A stretch of 5,564 bases of DNA, taken from positions 1 to 5,564 of the forward strand of contig JADZFJ010000344.1 in NCBI GenBank assembly GCA_020849935.1, given 5' to 3'. The position numbers and the translations under genes are program-made. This DNA is from Crocinitomix sp. GTDB lineage: Bacteria; Bacteroidota; Bacteroidia; Flavobacteriales_D; Crocinitomicaceae. The notes under the pieces are model-generated. The model saw only the letters and a list, made by a program, of their open reading frames with translations, ran no database searches and was not told where the DNA came from. Shown here piece by piece: positions 1-5,503 of the stretch. Every line of letters starts with the position of its first letter. Position 1 is the first letter of the stretch.

Positions 1-249
1 CAATTTAAAGGCAGTGGCAATCGCTTAATTTCTTTTGTTTTGTACCTGAAACCAGCATGGAAACCAACCGATTGTGGCGAATTAATCATCTATCAAGGAG
101 ACGAAACCAAAAAAATTGACCCAAAAAAAGGCCGCTTAGTTTTGTTTAAAAGCGATACCGTTTTACACGAAGTAAGTCAAACCAATGCCCCGCGATACAG
201 TTTAACCGGTTGGATGCTCAGTCGCCCTGCAGGCTTGGGGTTTTTATAA
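1..249 (+). CDS. 2-oxoglutarate/Fe(II)-dependent oxygenase, C-terminal part (5' end outside window)
   Basis: The reading frame is open from base 1 to TAA at 247-249, giving the last 82 residues of a protein that starts upstream. It matches the C-terminal half of the prolyl-4-hydroxylase/SM-20-type double-stranded beta-helix oxygenases. These use Fe(II) and 2-oxoglutarate to hydroxylate a substrate. The diagnostic stretch is HEV at window residues 56-58, where H56 would be the distal iron ligand. R65 follows nine residues later in RYSLTGWM and would bind the 2-oxoglutarate carboxylate. The preceding strands (FVLYLKPAW, GELIIY, GRLVLF) fit the fold. The first His and the Asp of the HxD iron motif must lie upstream, so catalytic competence cannot be judged. 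A TTG at 40 is in frame, but similarity to the fold continues upstream of it, so it is not the start. The substrate (protein, peptide or small molecule) cannot be deduced. Confidence 0.82.
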   Translation, partial: QFKGSGNRLISFVLYLKPAWKPTDCGELIIYQGDETKKIDPKKGRLVLFKSDTVLHEVSQTNAPRYSLTGWMLSRPAGLGFL

Positions 250-320
250 AATTGTAGAAAAATCAGCATTTTCATCTTCCTTTCCTGATAAACCTCAGCA
301 TTTATCTGTGCCAATAAACA

Positions 321-328
321 TAGTTTTG
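321..328 (+). promoter_or_regulatory. Candidate Bacteroidota -7 promoter element (TAnnTTTG)
   Basis: TAGTTTTG matches the Bacteroidota sigma-factor -7 consensus TAnnTTTG exactly. It ends four bases before the ATG of the small membrane ORF. I see no TTG-type -33 element about 20 bases upstream, so only half of the promoter is present. In AT-rich DNA a chance match is quite possible. If real, transcription would begin at or next to the ATG, giving a leaderless mRNA. Confidence 0.35.
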
Positions 329-332
329 TAAT

Positions 333-431
333 ATGAATTCAAGTACAGCAACAGTGGTTTTTATAATAGTAATGTTGCATTTAGTGGCAGGCATTGCTTG
401 GATAGCCTATAAAATGCGCAAACCAAAATAA
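333..431 (+). CDS. Small single-pass membrane protein (32 aa)
   Basis: The ORF runs from ATG at 333 to TAA at 429-431. A polar N-terminus (MNSSTA) leads into an uninterrupted hydrophobic helix at about residues 7-26 (VVFIIVMLHLVAGIAWIAY). It ends in a basic tail (KMRKPK), which by the positive-inside rule puts the C-terminus in the cytoplasm. There is a His at residue 16 within the helix. The clean helix plus basic tail, exact start and stop, and the promoter-like element just upstream argue for a real microprotein rather than noise. It lies 83 bases after the oxygenase stop on the same strand. I have the impression of similar one-helix orphan proteins in Bacteroidota genomes but cannot verify it. 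The function is unknown, and a chance hydrophobic ORF remains possible at this length. Confidence 0.5.
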   Translation: MNSSTATVVFIIVMLHLVAGIAWIAYKMRKPK

Positions 432-468
432 TCAGATTCCCTTATCAATCAACAGCTTATTATCAACT

Positions 469-492
469 AACTAATTAGTTTTATTTTCTTTG
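469..492 (+). terminator. Weak candidate terminator after the small ORF
   Basis: The perfect 12-base palindrome AACTAATTAGTT (469-480) is followed by the T-rich run TTATTTTCTTTG. The stem is short and wholly A/T-rich with a four-base loop, so it would be a poor intrinsic terminator. It lies 37 bases past the small ORF stop, where a terminator would be expected. Confidence 0.2.
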
Positions 493-522
493 TTAGGGCA
501 GTTGTTTTGTTGCACAAACCAT

Positions 523-592
523 CCGGGCTGTTCGCTACAAATCCTCACACCCAAATAAATTGGGTGTTCCGGGTTTTCCACTGCCATCCCTT
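523..592. repeat. Two-part structured intergenic repeat: imperfect direct repeats flanking a hairpin
   Basis: Two imperfect copies of a roughly 24-base motif start with CCGGG at 523 and 569. Ungapped they agree at about 14 of 24 positions, with a shared pattern CCGGGnnnTTCnCTnC...ATCC. Between them is a hairpin with an 8-bp perfect stem, ACACCCAA (547-554) and TTGGGTGT (560-567), and a 5-base loop. On the minus strand it reads GGGATGGCAGTGGAAAACCC, then the hairpin, then GAGGATTTGTAGCGAACAGC. This pattern is familiar to me as a recurrent intergenic element in Bacteroidota, with variable hairpin sequence between conserved halves, but I cannot name it with certainty. It could be a dispersed repeat or a structured RNA. 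Confidence 0.6.
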
Positions 593-733
593 TTGCAAAA
601 AAAATTTGGGTTTTTGTACTTCAAGATTGGTGTACCCTTCTTCTAAATTGGCTAATGGCTTATTTTATGAATTTAAAAGATTAGCTAAAAACAAATTGAG
701 CTCGTTTGGCTATTCATCATTCTTCTCATAGGC

Positions 734-757
734 GAAAGCTTCACTTCGGTGAATTTC
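734..757. repeat. Stem-loop with UUCG tetraloop
   Basis: GAAA (734-737) and TTCAC (740-744) pair with GTGAA (749-753) and TTTC (754-757) around a TTCG loop. This gives a 9-bp stem with a two-base GC bulge. UUCG on a closing C-G pair is an exceptionally stable RNA loop. The following bases (ATTTTCTG) are only modestly T-rich, so a terminator role is uncertain. Confidence 0.5.
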
Positions 758-1066
758 ATTTTCTGTGATAGCGCGAAATCCAAGACGTTTAAGATCACCA
801 AACAGGTATTTTTCCCCTTTTTTATCAAATTAAAAACTAGGTATTTATACTGTTTTTTAGTAAAATTAATTGAGTTACCTTGTGGGCGGATTTTTGTAGG
901 TTTTTTAATAACATCAATTCACGTTATGAGAATATTTTAAGCAATTAATGTTAAATTTTGTCTTACAAAAAAACGAATTGAAAATGGAACAACACCAGTT
1001 GAAAATCTGACTTTTAAAAACGATATGAATAATAGAAAAAATTTGATGAACTTCGTTAATTAATGA

Positions 1067-1097
1067 GTTATGCCTCACCCTAAAAGACGACACGACT
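1067..1097 (+). repeat. Boundary sequence upstream of the membrane-protein gene, shared with the ATPase gene
   Basis: GTTAT (1067-1071) leads directly into a segment that begins TGCCTCA (1071-1077) and ends AAGACGACACGACT (1084-1097). A related segment at 2248-2276 has the same first seven bases and the same last 14 bases apart from one extra C. The end of the segment is 14 bases before the ATG at 1112 and is flush against the ATG at 2277. A shared leader ahead of two unrelated genes suggests either a repeated regulatory leader or the left edge of a cassette-like unit. Confidence 0.55.
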
Positions 1098-1111
1098 GAT
1101 AATAAACGAAT

Positions 1112-1942
1112 ATGATAGATTACGAGCAAAAAGTCCAGACAATTATTAATTCGATAATTACTTTTTCGTTTGAATTTGATTTTGAAACAGTCAAAAAGGA
1201 AATGGAATTGCAAGAAGTTTCTAAGGAAGAAATAGAGAAATTAGGAGACGAAAAAGTTAGGGAAAAGTTCAATTCCGCTGTATTCAAAATCAAATTACCT
1301 AACGGAACATTCATTGACGCTAATTCGATTGCAAAGCATAGTGCTGAGAATAATATTAAAGAACCAGTAATTTTTATAAATCCAAACTTTAAATATGTTC
1401 AATGGGTGGTAAAAAAAGACTTTACAACCCAACAAATCAAAAGGCATATAAAAAATAAACTGACAAATAATTCTGATTTAAATCTAAATGAAGTCCAAAA
1501 AGCTTTGGTAATTGCTGACACAAAAAATAAAAAAGCTGAAGGTTACATTAACGAACTACCAATAAAGACAAGTAATTTAATAAGTGAAGGTAAATTTCAT
1601 ATTCAATCCTCTTGCTCTCAAGAAAGTGCAATCAAAATGGTAAATGAAGTCATAGAGGAATTAACAAATGAAAAGAAAAGCTATGTGGCAAGTAAAATCA
1701 AACGAGACTACATAAACACATTCATTTACTTCATTTTCGTACTAGTTGTAGCTTCAATTTGGTTATTAAACAAACAATTTCAGACGCTTCCAATTTGGCT
1801 ATCTAACACGATCGGTTTGATTTTGTTCTTAATTCCGTTGGTAGTTATGCGTTTAATTAATCACTCAATTTTTGACACATTGTTTTTCAGAAAAAAGGCA
1901 GAAAAGAAATACGAGAAAGAATTTAGCAATAAAGTAATATGA
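1112..1942 (+). CDS. Unknown protein with a soluble N-terminus and a C-terminal two-helix membrane hairpin (276 aa)
   Basis: I do not recognise a family. ATG at 1112 is the first ATG of a long frame ending TGA at 1940-1942; no clear Shine-Dalgarno precedes it, which is usual in Bacteroidota. Residues 1-55 are charged and probably helical. Residues about 55-100 look like mixed strands (FKIKLPNGTFIDA, EPVIFINPNFKYVQWVV). Residues 105-190 are rich in Lys, Glu and Asn and helical. Two membrane helices follow at about 201-219 (INTFIYFIFVLVVASIWLL) and 229-249, joined by a nine-residue turn. Basic flanks on both sides (KIKRDY before, RKKAEKKYEKEF after) predict both ends in the cytoplasm, with about 200 residues facing inwards. 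There is no signal peptide. It lies 334 bases upstream of the ATPase-nuclease gene with repeats between, so it is not a tight operon partner. It may be a separate cassette-type gene or a loosely linked membrane component. Confidence 0.85.
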   Translation: MIDYEQKVQTIINSIITFSFEFDFETVKKEMELQEVSKEEIEKLGDEKVREKFNSAVFKIKLPNGTFIDANSIAKHSAENNIKEPVIFINPNFKYVQWVVKKDFTTQQIKRHIKNKLTNNSDLNLNEVQKALVIADTKNKKAEGYINELPIKTSNLISEGKFHIQSSCSQESAIKMVNEVIEELTNEKKSYVASKIKRDYINTFIYFIFVLVVASIWLLNKQFQTLPIWLSNTIGLILFLIPLVVMRLINHSIFDTLFFRKKAEKKYEKEFSNKVI

Positions 1943-1966
1943 CAATCGAAAAAGAAGGGCGAAGGC

Positions 1967-2094
1967 ATAACAGGCGTTTGGCAAAAAAGCGGGTTCAGTG
2001 CTTAAATGAAGCTTTGTGCTTCGTATCAAGTTCAGTGCTGGCAGACAGTTTAGTGTTTCGAAATCCACTTCTTCGCCAAGCCCGAAACCGTTAT
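1967..2094. repeat. Long imperfect inverted repeat, attC-like architecture
   Basis: Outer boxes ATAAC (1967-1971) and GTTAT (2090-2094) are exact complements. The pairing extends by GG/CC (1973-1974 with 2088-2089), leaving A1972 bulged. After short unequal spacers, an inner stem pairs 1978-1992 (TTGGCAAAAAAGCGG) with 2065-2079 at 12 of 15 positions, and TT/AA adds two more pairs. The apical part of about 66 bases holds a small hairpin GAAGC-TTTGT-GCTTC (2008-2022) and a direct repeat GTTCAGTGCT (1993-2002 and 2030-2039). Box-spacer-box, long variable top, about 130 bases in all, starting 24 bases after a stop codon: this is how integron attC sites are built. The core boxes match RYYYAAC/GTTRRRY only in the AAC/GTT part. 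The inverted repeat is certain; attC identity is not. Confidence 0.75.
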
Positions 2095-2184
2095 CGGCAA
2101 CCTTATGGCGACAGTGCAACTTCAAACATTTGAGCAAGAAATGAACGACAGAAAAATTCCAGCAAAGCTGATTGGCTATTCTTC

Positions 2185-2250
2185 GCAAAAGCAAAAGAGA
2201 AGCAACGCCACCCACAAGCAAACGCACAGTTGCTTCACATTTGCTTTTGC
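2185..2250. repeat. Long near-perfect inverted repeat just upstream of the ATPase-nuclease gene
   Basis: The 22-base arms 2185-2206 (GCAAAAGCAAAAGAGAAGCA, then AC) and 2229-2250 pair at 20 of 22 positions around a 22-base loop. The two mismatches are both A opposite A, flanking a single G-C pair, where AGAG faces CACA. The right arm runs into a segment repeated downstream of the gene (see 2236-2260). The hairpin ends 26 bases before the ATG at 2277. It could act on the mRNA as a leader structure or be a recombination or repeat site. Confidence 0.85.
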
Positions 2251-2260
2251 CTCAACGCAC
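2236..2260 (+). repeat. Upstream copy of the direct repeat bracketing the ATPase-nuclease gene
   Basis: This 25-base segment begins CACATTT and ends CCTCAACGCAC. It matches 5353-5377 at 21 of 25 positions without gaps. Its first part is the right arm of the 2185-2250 hairpin. The last ten bases lie between that hairpin and the GACACGACT leader. Confidence 0.8.
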
Positions 2261-2267
2261 CAAGACC

Positions 2268-2276
2268 GACACGACT
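2268..2276 (+). repeat. GACACGACT leader copy flush with the start codon
   Basis: This is identical to 1089-1097 ahead of the membrane-protein gene, and its first eight bases recur at 5453-5460 downstream of the ATPase gene. Here it directly abuts ATG. It is not purine-rich in the way a Shine-Dalgarno sequence is, so a role in ribosome binding is doubtful. Confidence 0.55.
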
Positions 2277-5200
2277 ATGAGTAATAAAGACCTTTTAAAA
2301 AATCTTGCCGACAAACGAACTGCACATTTTCTTTCTCTGAAAAAAAACCGTGACCATTCTCATAGCATTATAGGCGAACAACTTTACAGCAAGAAATCTC
2401 ATTTCATTTTTGAATTACTTCAAAATGCCGAAGATGAAAAAGCCAAGAAGGTGAAAATTTCCTTTGACAATGAGAAGCTAATATTTGAGCACAACGGAAA
2501 TCCGTTTGACATTAACGACATTGATTCAATCACTTCTTTTGGAAACAACGAAAGGAAAAAACTCAAACCAAATGCAATCGGAAGATTTGGTATTGGTTTC
2601 AAATCCGTTTTTTCAGTAACTCAGAAACCAGAAATAAAATCAGGCGACTTTCACTTTGCTATTTCTGACTTCATTGTTCCAAACCTTATTGATTCAGAAA
2701 AAAGCAAGACGACAATAATTACACTTCCCTTTAAAGGTTCACAACAACATCAGATTGCATCTGATGTTGAGGCAACACTTAAAGAACTTAATTCAACTTA
2801 TCTACTTTTCTTAAACAACATTGCCTTAATTGAAATTGCCAACTTGAATAATGGCGAAAGTCGGTTTATAAAACTCAAAGAAACCAACTACAAAAATTCC
2901 AACCTCAAACTATTCAGCATTTCAGAAGAAGAAAATCAAAAAGAGTTTTTATTGTTTGAGGACACAGTTTCAATTGCGAAAAAAAAGTTGCCAATTAAAA
3001 TTGCCTTCACGATAAGCAGAAAGTTAAACAGAATAGAATTTGTAACACTTGATTCTTCTCCCCTGTTTGCCTTTTTTGCAACCGAAAAAGAAACCAACTT
3101 ACCATTTTACATTCATGCTCCTTTCTTAACGACACCAGCAAGAGACAATATCATTAGTGATGACGAAAGGAATCAAAAACTTTTTTCTGCATTGACAGAG
3201 TTAATGGTTGCAGCGATTGAGCAACTTAAAACCAATAACCTGATTGACTTGAATACCTGGTTAGTGTTTCCATGCAACATTTCATTCTACAAGAATGAAA
3301 TCTATAAAATGTTTTGCGACAACTTCTTTCGTTTTCTCACAAACAAGAAAACTTTTATTCTTCCATCAGACGACAACGGGTTTTGTCATGTGTATTCAGC
3401 AATGAGAGTAAGAACAAAAGAATTCAAAACACTAATTAGCACAAAAGAGGCAAAGAGTTTTTTTGGGAGAACAGAGTGGGTAACACAAAAAATCAACAAC
3501 ACGGATTTTCAAACAATAAATACATGGATAGAACAACAATATAAAGTTCCGACAGTTGGCTTTAAGGAGTTGTGCGAAAAGGTTGATGATTCCTTTTTCA
3601 AAAATAAGTCGGATGAATGGTTGCTTAAATTTTATCAGTGCATAAGCGACACACCTGAATTATGGAGAGCCGCTAACAGAGGAATTACCGTTGGTGCATT
3701 GAGAAACAAAGCATTCATCAGAACGACAAAAAACAAAACAGTAAATCCATTTGACGACAATGGAAATCTCAATGTGTATTTACCAACAGAAGGAACTTCT
3801 GATTATCAGTTTGTAAAAAATGTTTTCCTTGCTGACAAGGATGCAAGACGATTATTCAAATCATTAAACATTACGACACCTGATTTAATTGCTGAAGTCA
3901 ATGAGCATGTAATTCCACGAATTGCAAAAACTAAAAATCCATACAGAGGAATAAGAGAGGATATTCAAAAAATATTCAGAGCAATTAGGCGAGCAGACGA
4001 TGTAGATGCAGAAGCAATTACAGACAAGTTAAAAAGCATTTCATGGTTGCTTGCTAAAAACAACTTGACTAAAAAAACAACACTCAATAAACCCGATGAA
4101 ATTTATTTTCCAACAAGAGACCTTACTTCGCTTTTGGGTAAATCATCAACGGCAACTTTTCTTGATTCAACTTTATTCTCCGACACTAAAAGCAAACAGA
4201 ACGCAAGAAGCGTTCTTGAAGATGTAGGAGTGTTTTTCAGACCAAGAAGATTTTACAAACAAGATGATGATATAGTTTTTGAAAATAGGATTGCATCAAC
4301 TCAAAATTATTGGAATGGCAATGACATTGAGTTGGAAGGATTGAAAGAATATTTGCGTAAGACAGTTGATAAGAAAGCAAGCATAAACTTATGGAGTATC
4401 TTAGTCAAAAGCAGTGAAGGTTGGAAAACAAGTGGCTACGCAAACACAAAATTTATTCAGCAACTAAAAGAAACAAAATGGCTGTTCAACAAATTCGGAC
4501 AACGACAAAAACCAAGTGAGATTACACCTTCTGAATTAGATGAAGCATATGAAGATTCAAGTGCTTTAATGACAGCACTTGAATTTAAAGCCGATGAGAT
4601 TAAAGATTTTGAGTTGGAGCATGACGGTAAATTTCTTTCAAACGATGAACTTCAAAAGTTGAAAGATGAAATGACTGAATTGAAAAGAGAGATTGAACGA
4701 TTAAAAAATCAATACGAACCGACACAAGAAGATGAAACTGAGAATAATTTACCTGACATTGATGATATAGAAATTGGCGATGAACTTTCATCAGACGAAA
4801 CACAACCAACAGACGATGATATTCCTGACGACCACCAAACAGACGACTACACTAACAACGGTAGCAACGGTTCTGTTGGAGTTATGACAAGTTCTGTTCC
4901 TACTAAAAGGCAAAGGAAGATTGGAGTTAGAGGAGAAGAATTTGTTTTAAAATTATTGAGAGAGAGTTACAAGAATGACAACACGATTGAAGTTTGCGAC
5001 TTAAACGAAGATGATAAATTAGGAGTTGGTTGCGACATCATTATAAAGAAAAACGGAGTAGCACAAACACTGATTGAAGTCAAAGCAACAGAAGGCGGTT
5101 ACGAAAACAAGTTTAAAGTTTCAGAGAAACAATGGAGGACTGCAATCAAATCACACTTGGACAATGACGAACCAGAGTATCACATTTATTGTATTTACTA

Positions 5201-5315
5201 TGCAGGCGGGACAAGTCCGCAGCACATAATTATTAAAGACCCAGTTGAGCGGATGATGAAAAAGCAATTACGATTTGTTGAACAATGGTTTAATGTAAGA
5301 AGCATAAAAAGATAA
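2277..5315 (+). CDS. Sacsin/NO VEIN-like GHKL ATPase with C-terminal DUF3883 (nuclease-like) domain, 1012 aa
   Basis: The N-terminus carries the HSP90/sacsin ATP-binding fold. The N box is FELLQNAED, with E46 as probable general base and N50 for Mg-ATP. The G1 box is EHNGNPF (71-77) and the G2 box IGRFGIGFKS (101-110). A third strand, TTIITLPFK (145-153), follows. The middle is family-like and has two Y-[LF]-P-T stretches (501-504 and 610-613). A coiled coil at 789-813 has perfect heptads (L792, L795, M799, L802, I806, L809, Y813). An acidic, disordered linker runs to about 880. The C-terminal DUF3883/NOV_C domain (PF13020) has RGEEF (885-889), D920, E934-V-K936 and Q952-W953, a PD-(D/E)xK-like arrangement. 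ATG at 2277 is chosen over the in-frame TTG at 2172, because the 35 extra residues would be encoded by the inverted repeat. Plant NO VEIN has the same two end domains. Bacterial relatives are generally suspected of anti-phage or restriction-like roles; that role is inference here. Confidence 0.9.
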   Translation: MSNKDLLKNLADKRTAHFLSLKKNRDHSHSIIGEQLYSKKSHFIFELLQNAEDEKAKKVKISFDNEKLIFEHNGNPFDINDIDSITSFGNNERKKLKPNAIGRFGIGFKSVFSVTQKPEIKSGDFHFAISDFIVPNLIDSEKSKTTIITLPFKGSQQHQIASDVEATLKELNSTYLLFLNNIALIEIANLNNGESRFIKLKETNYKNSNLKLFSISEEENQKEFLLFEDTVSIAKKKLPIKIAFTISRKLNRIEFVTLDSSPLFAFFATEKETNLPFYIHAPFLTTPARDNIISDDERNQKLFSALTELMVAAIEQLKTNNLIDLNTWLVFPCNISFYKNEIYKMFCDNFFRFLTNKKTFILPSDDNGFCHVYSAMRVRTKEFKTLISTKEAKSFFGRTEWVTQKINNTDFQTINTWIEQQYKVPTVGFKELCEKVDDSFFKNKSDEWLLKFYQCISDTPELWRAANRGITVGALRNKAFIRTTKNKTVNPFDDNGNLNVYLPTEGTSDYQFVKNVFLADKDARRLFKSLNITTPDLIAEVNEHVIPRIAKTKNPYRGIREDIQKIFRAIRRADDVDAEAITDKLKSISWLLAKNNLTKKTTLNKPDEIYFPTRDLTSLLGKSSTATFLDSTLFSDTKSKQNARSVLEDVGVFFRPRRFYKQDDDIVFENRIASTQNYWNGNDIELEGLKEYLRKTVDKKASINLWSILVKSSEGWKTSGYANTKFIQQLKETKWLFNKFGQRQKPSEITPSELDEAYEDSSALMTALEFKADEIKDFELEHDGKFLSNDELQKLKDEMTELKREIERLKNQYEPTQEDETENNLPDIDDIEIGDELSSDETQPTDDDIPDDHQTDDYTNNGSNGSVGVMTSSVPTKRQRKIGVRGEEFVLKLLRESYKNDNTIEVCDLNEDDKLGVGCDIIIKKNGVAQTLIEVKATEGGYENKFKVSEKQWRTAIKSHLDNDEPEYHIYCIYYAGGTSPQHIIIKDPVERMMKKQLRFVEQWFNVRSIKR

Positions 5316-5344
5316 TGACAAACACAGCACAGAACGCCAACGCA

Positions 5345-5414
5345 TTTGCAAGCACATTTTATTTTTTCTCAACGCACAGCGCCTACGCAGAAAAAAATAA
5401 AAAGAGCTTGCAAG
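5345..5414. repeat. Long imperfect inverted repeat just downstream of the ATPase-nuclease gene
   Basis: Left arm 5346-5368 (TTGCAAGCACATTTTATTTT, then TTC) pairs with 5390-5413 around a 21-base loop. It has one bulged A and two A-opposite-A mismatches flanking a C-G pair; T5345 and G5414 add a wobble pair. CACA facing AGAG is the same mismatch signature as in the 2185-2250 hairpin. The stem begins 30 bases after the stop codon. No T-run follows the right arm, so a classical intrinsic terminator is unlikely on the + strand. Confidence 0.8.
5353..5377 (+). repeat. Downstream copy of the direct repeat bracketing the ATPase-nuclease gene
   Basis: It agrees with 2236-2260 at 21 of 25 positions, including CACATTT at the start and CTCAACGCAC at the end. 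The copies lie 3117 bases apart in the same orientation, one on each side of the gene. Here the segment is the left arm plus part of the loop of the hairpin, whereas upstream it is the right arm plus the outer flank. Confidence 0.8.
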
Positions 5415-5452
5415 CCACAGCACCCGACATTGCAGACATTCGTGCTAAACTG

Positions 5453-5460
5453 GACACGAC
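5453..5460 (+). repeat. Third copy of GACACGAC
   Basis: This eight-base match to the leader sequences at 1089 and 2268 lies in the region after the ATPase gene. No convincing start codon follows closely. It may mark the beginning of the next unit, or be chance. Confidence 0.3.
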
Positions 5461-5503
5461 AGTACTACGGACGGAAAGAAACGCAGCCGATGAACAGCTC
5501 CTA

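Larger units (their letters stand above)
432..1111. other. 680-base gene-poor spacer with repeats
   Basis: No convincing gene is present. Open frames at 507-731 and 749-940 start at TTG and GTG, run through hairpins and repeats, and have no protein-like composition. Contents from left to right: a weak AT-rich palindrome (469-480); a two-part structured repeat (523-592); a UUCG hairpin (734-757); a very T-rich stretch (about 809-906); a short ATAAC/GTTAT inverted pair (908-927); a start-less open frame (941-1060); and a GTTAT-containing boundary sequence leading into the next gene (1067-1097). Confidence 0.7.

Noticed and set aside
523..592. CRISPR array or tandem repeat
   Set aside because: There are only two imperfect half-motifs around a hairpin, with no repeated unit and unique-spacer pattern.
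507..731. 74-codon + strand open frame
   Set aside because: It starts at TTG and runs straight through the two-part hairpin repeat. Its composition is not protein-like, with clustered His, Cys and Ser, and it has no ribosome-site support.
749..940. 63-codon + strand open frame
   Set aside because: Its GTG start lies within the UUCG hairpin, and the frame is a by-product of a T-rich stretch giving many Phe and Leu codons.
1939..2133. 64-codon frame overlapping the stop of the membrane-protein gene (ATGA overlap)
   Set aside because: The overlap suggests coupling, but the whole frame is encoded by the 1967-2094 inverted repeat and its Arg/Ser-rich product shows no domain-like pattern.
1865..2227. 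120-codon minus-strand frame
   Set aside because: It covers the antisense of the membrane-protein gene end plus both inverted repeats. An open frame here is explained by the repeat composition.
2172..2276. 35-residue N-terminal extension of the ATPase from a TTG start
   Set aside because: It is encoded by the inverted repeat and leader. The conserved protein begins naturally at ATG 2277.
5345..5414. Intrinsic terminator for the ATPase gene
   Set aside because: The stem is A/T-rich in its upper half, the loop is 21 bases, and no T-run follows on the + strand, so it does not fit a classical terminator.
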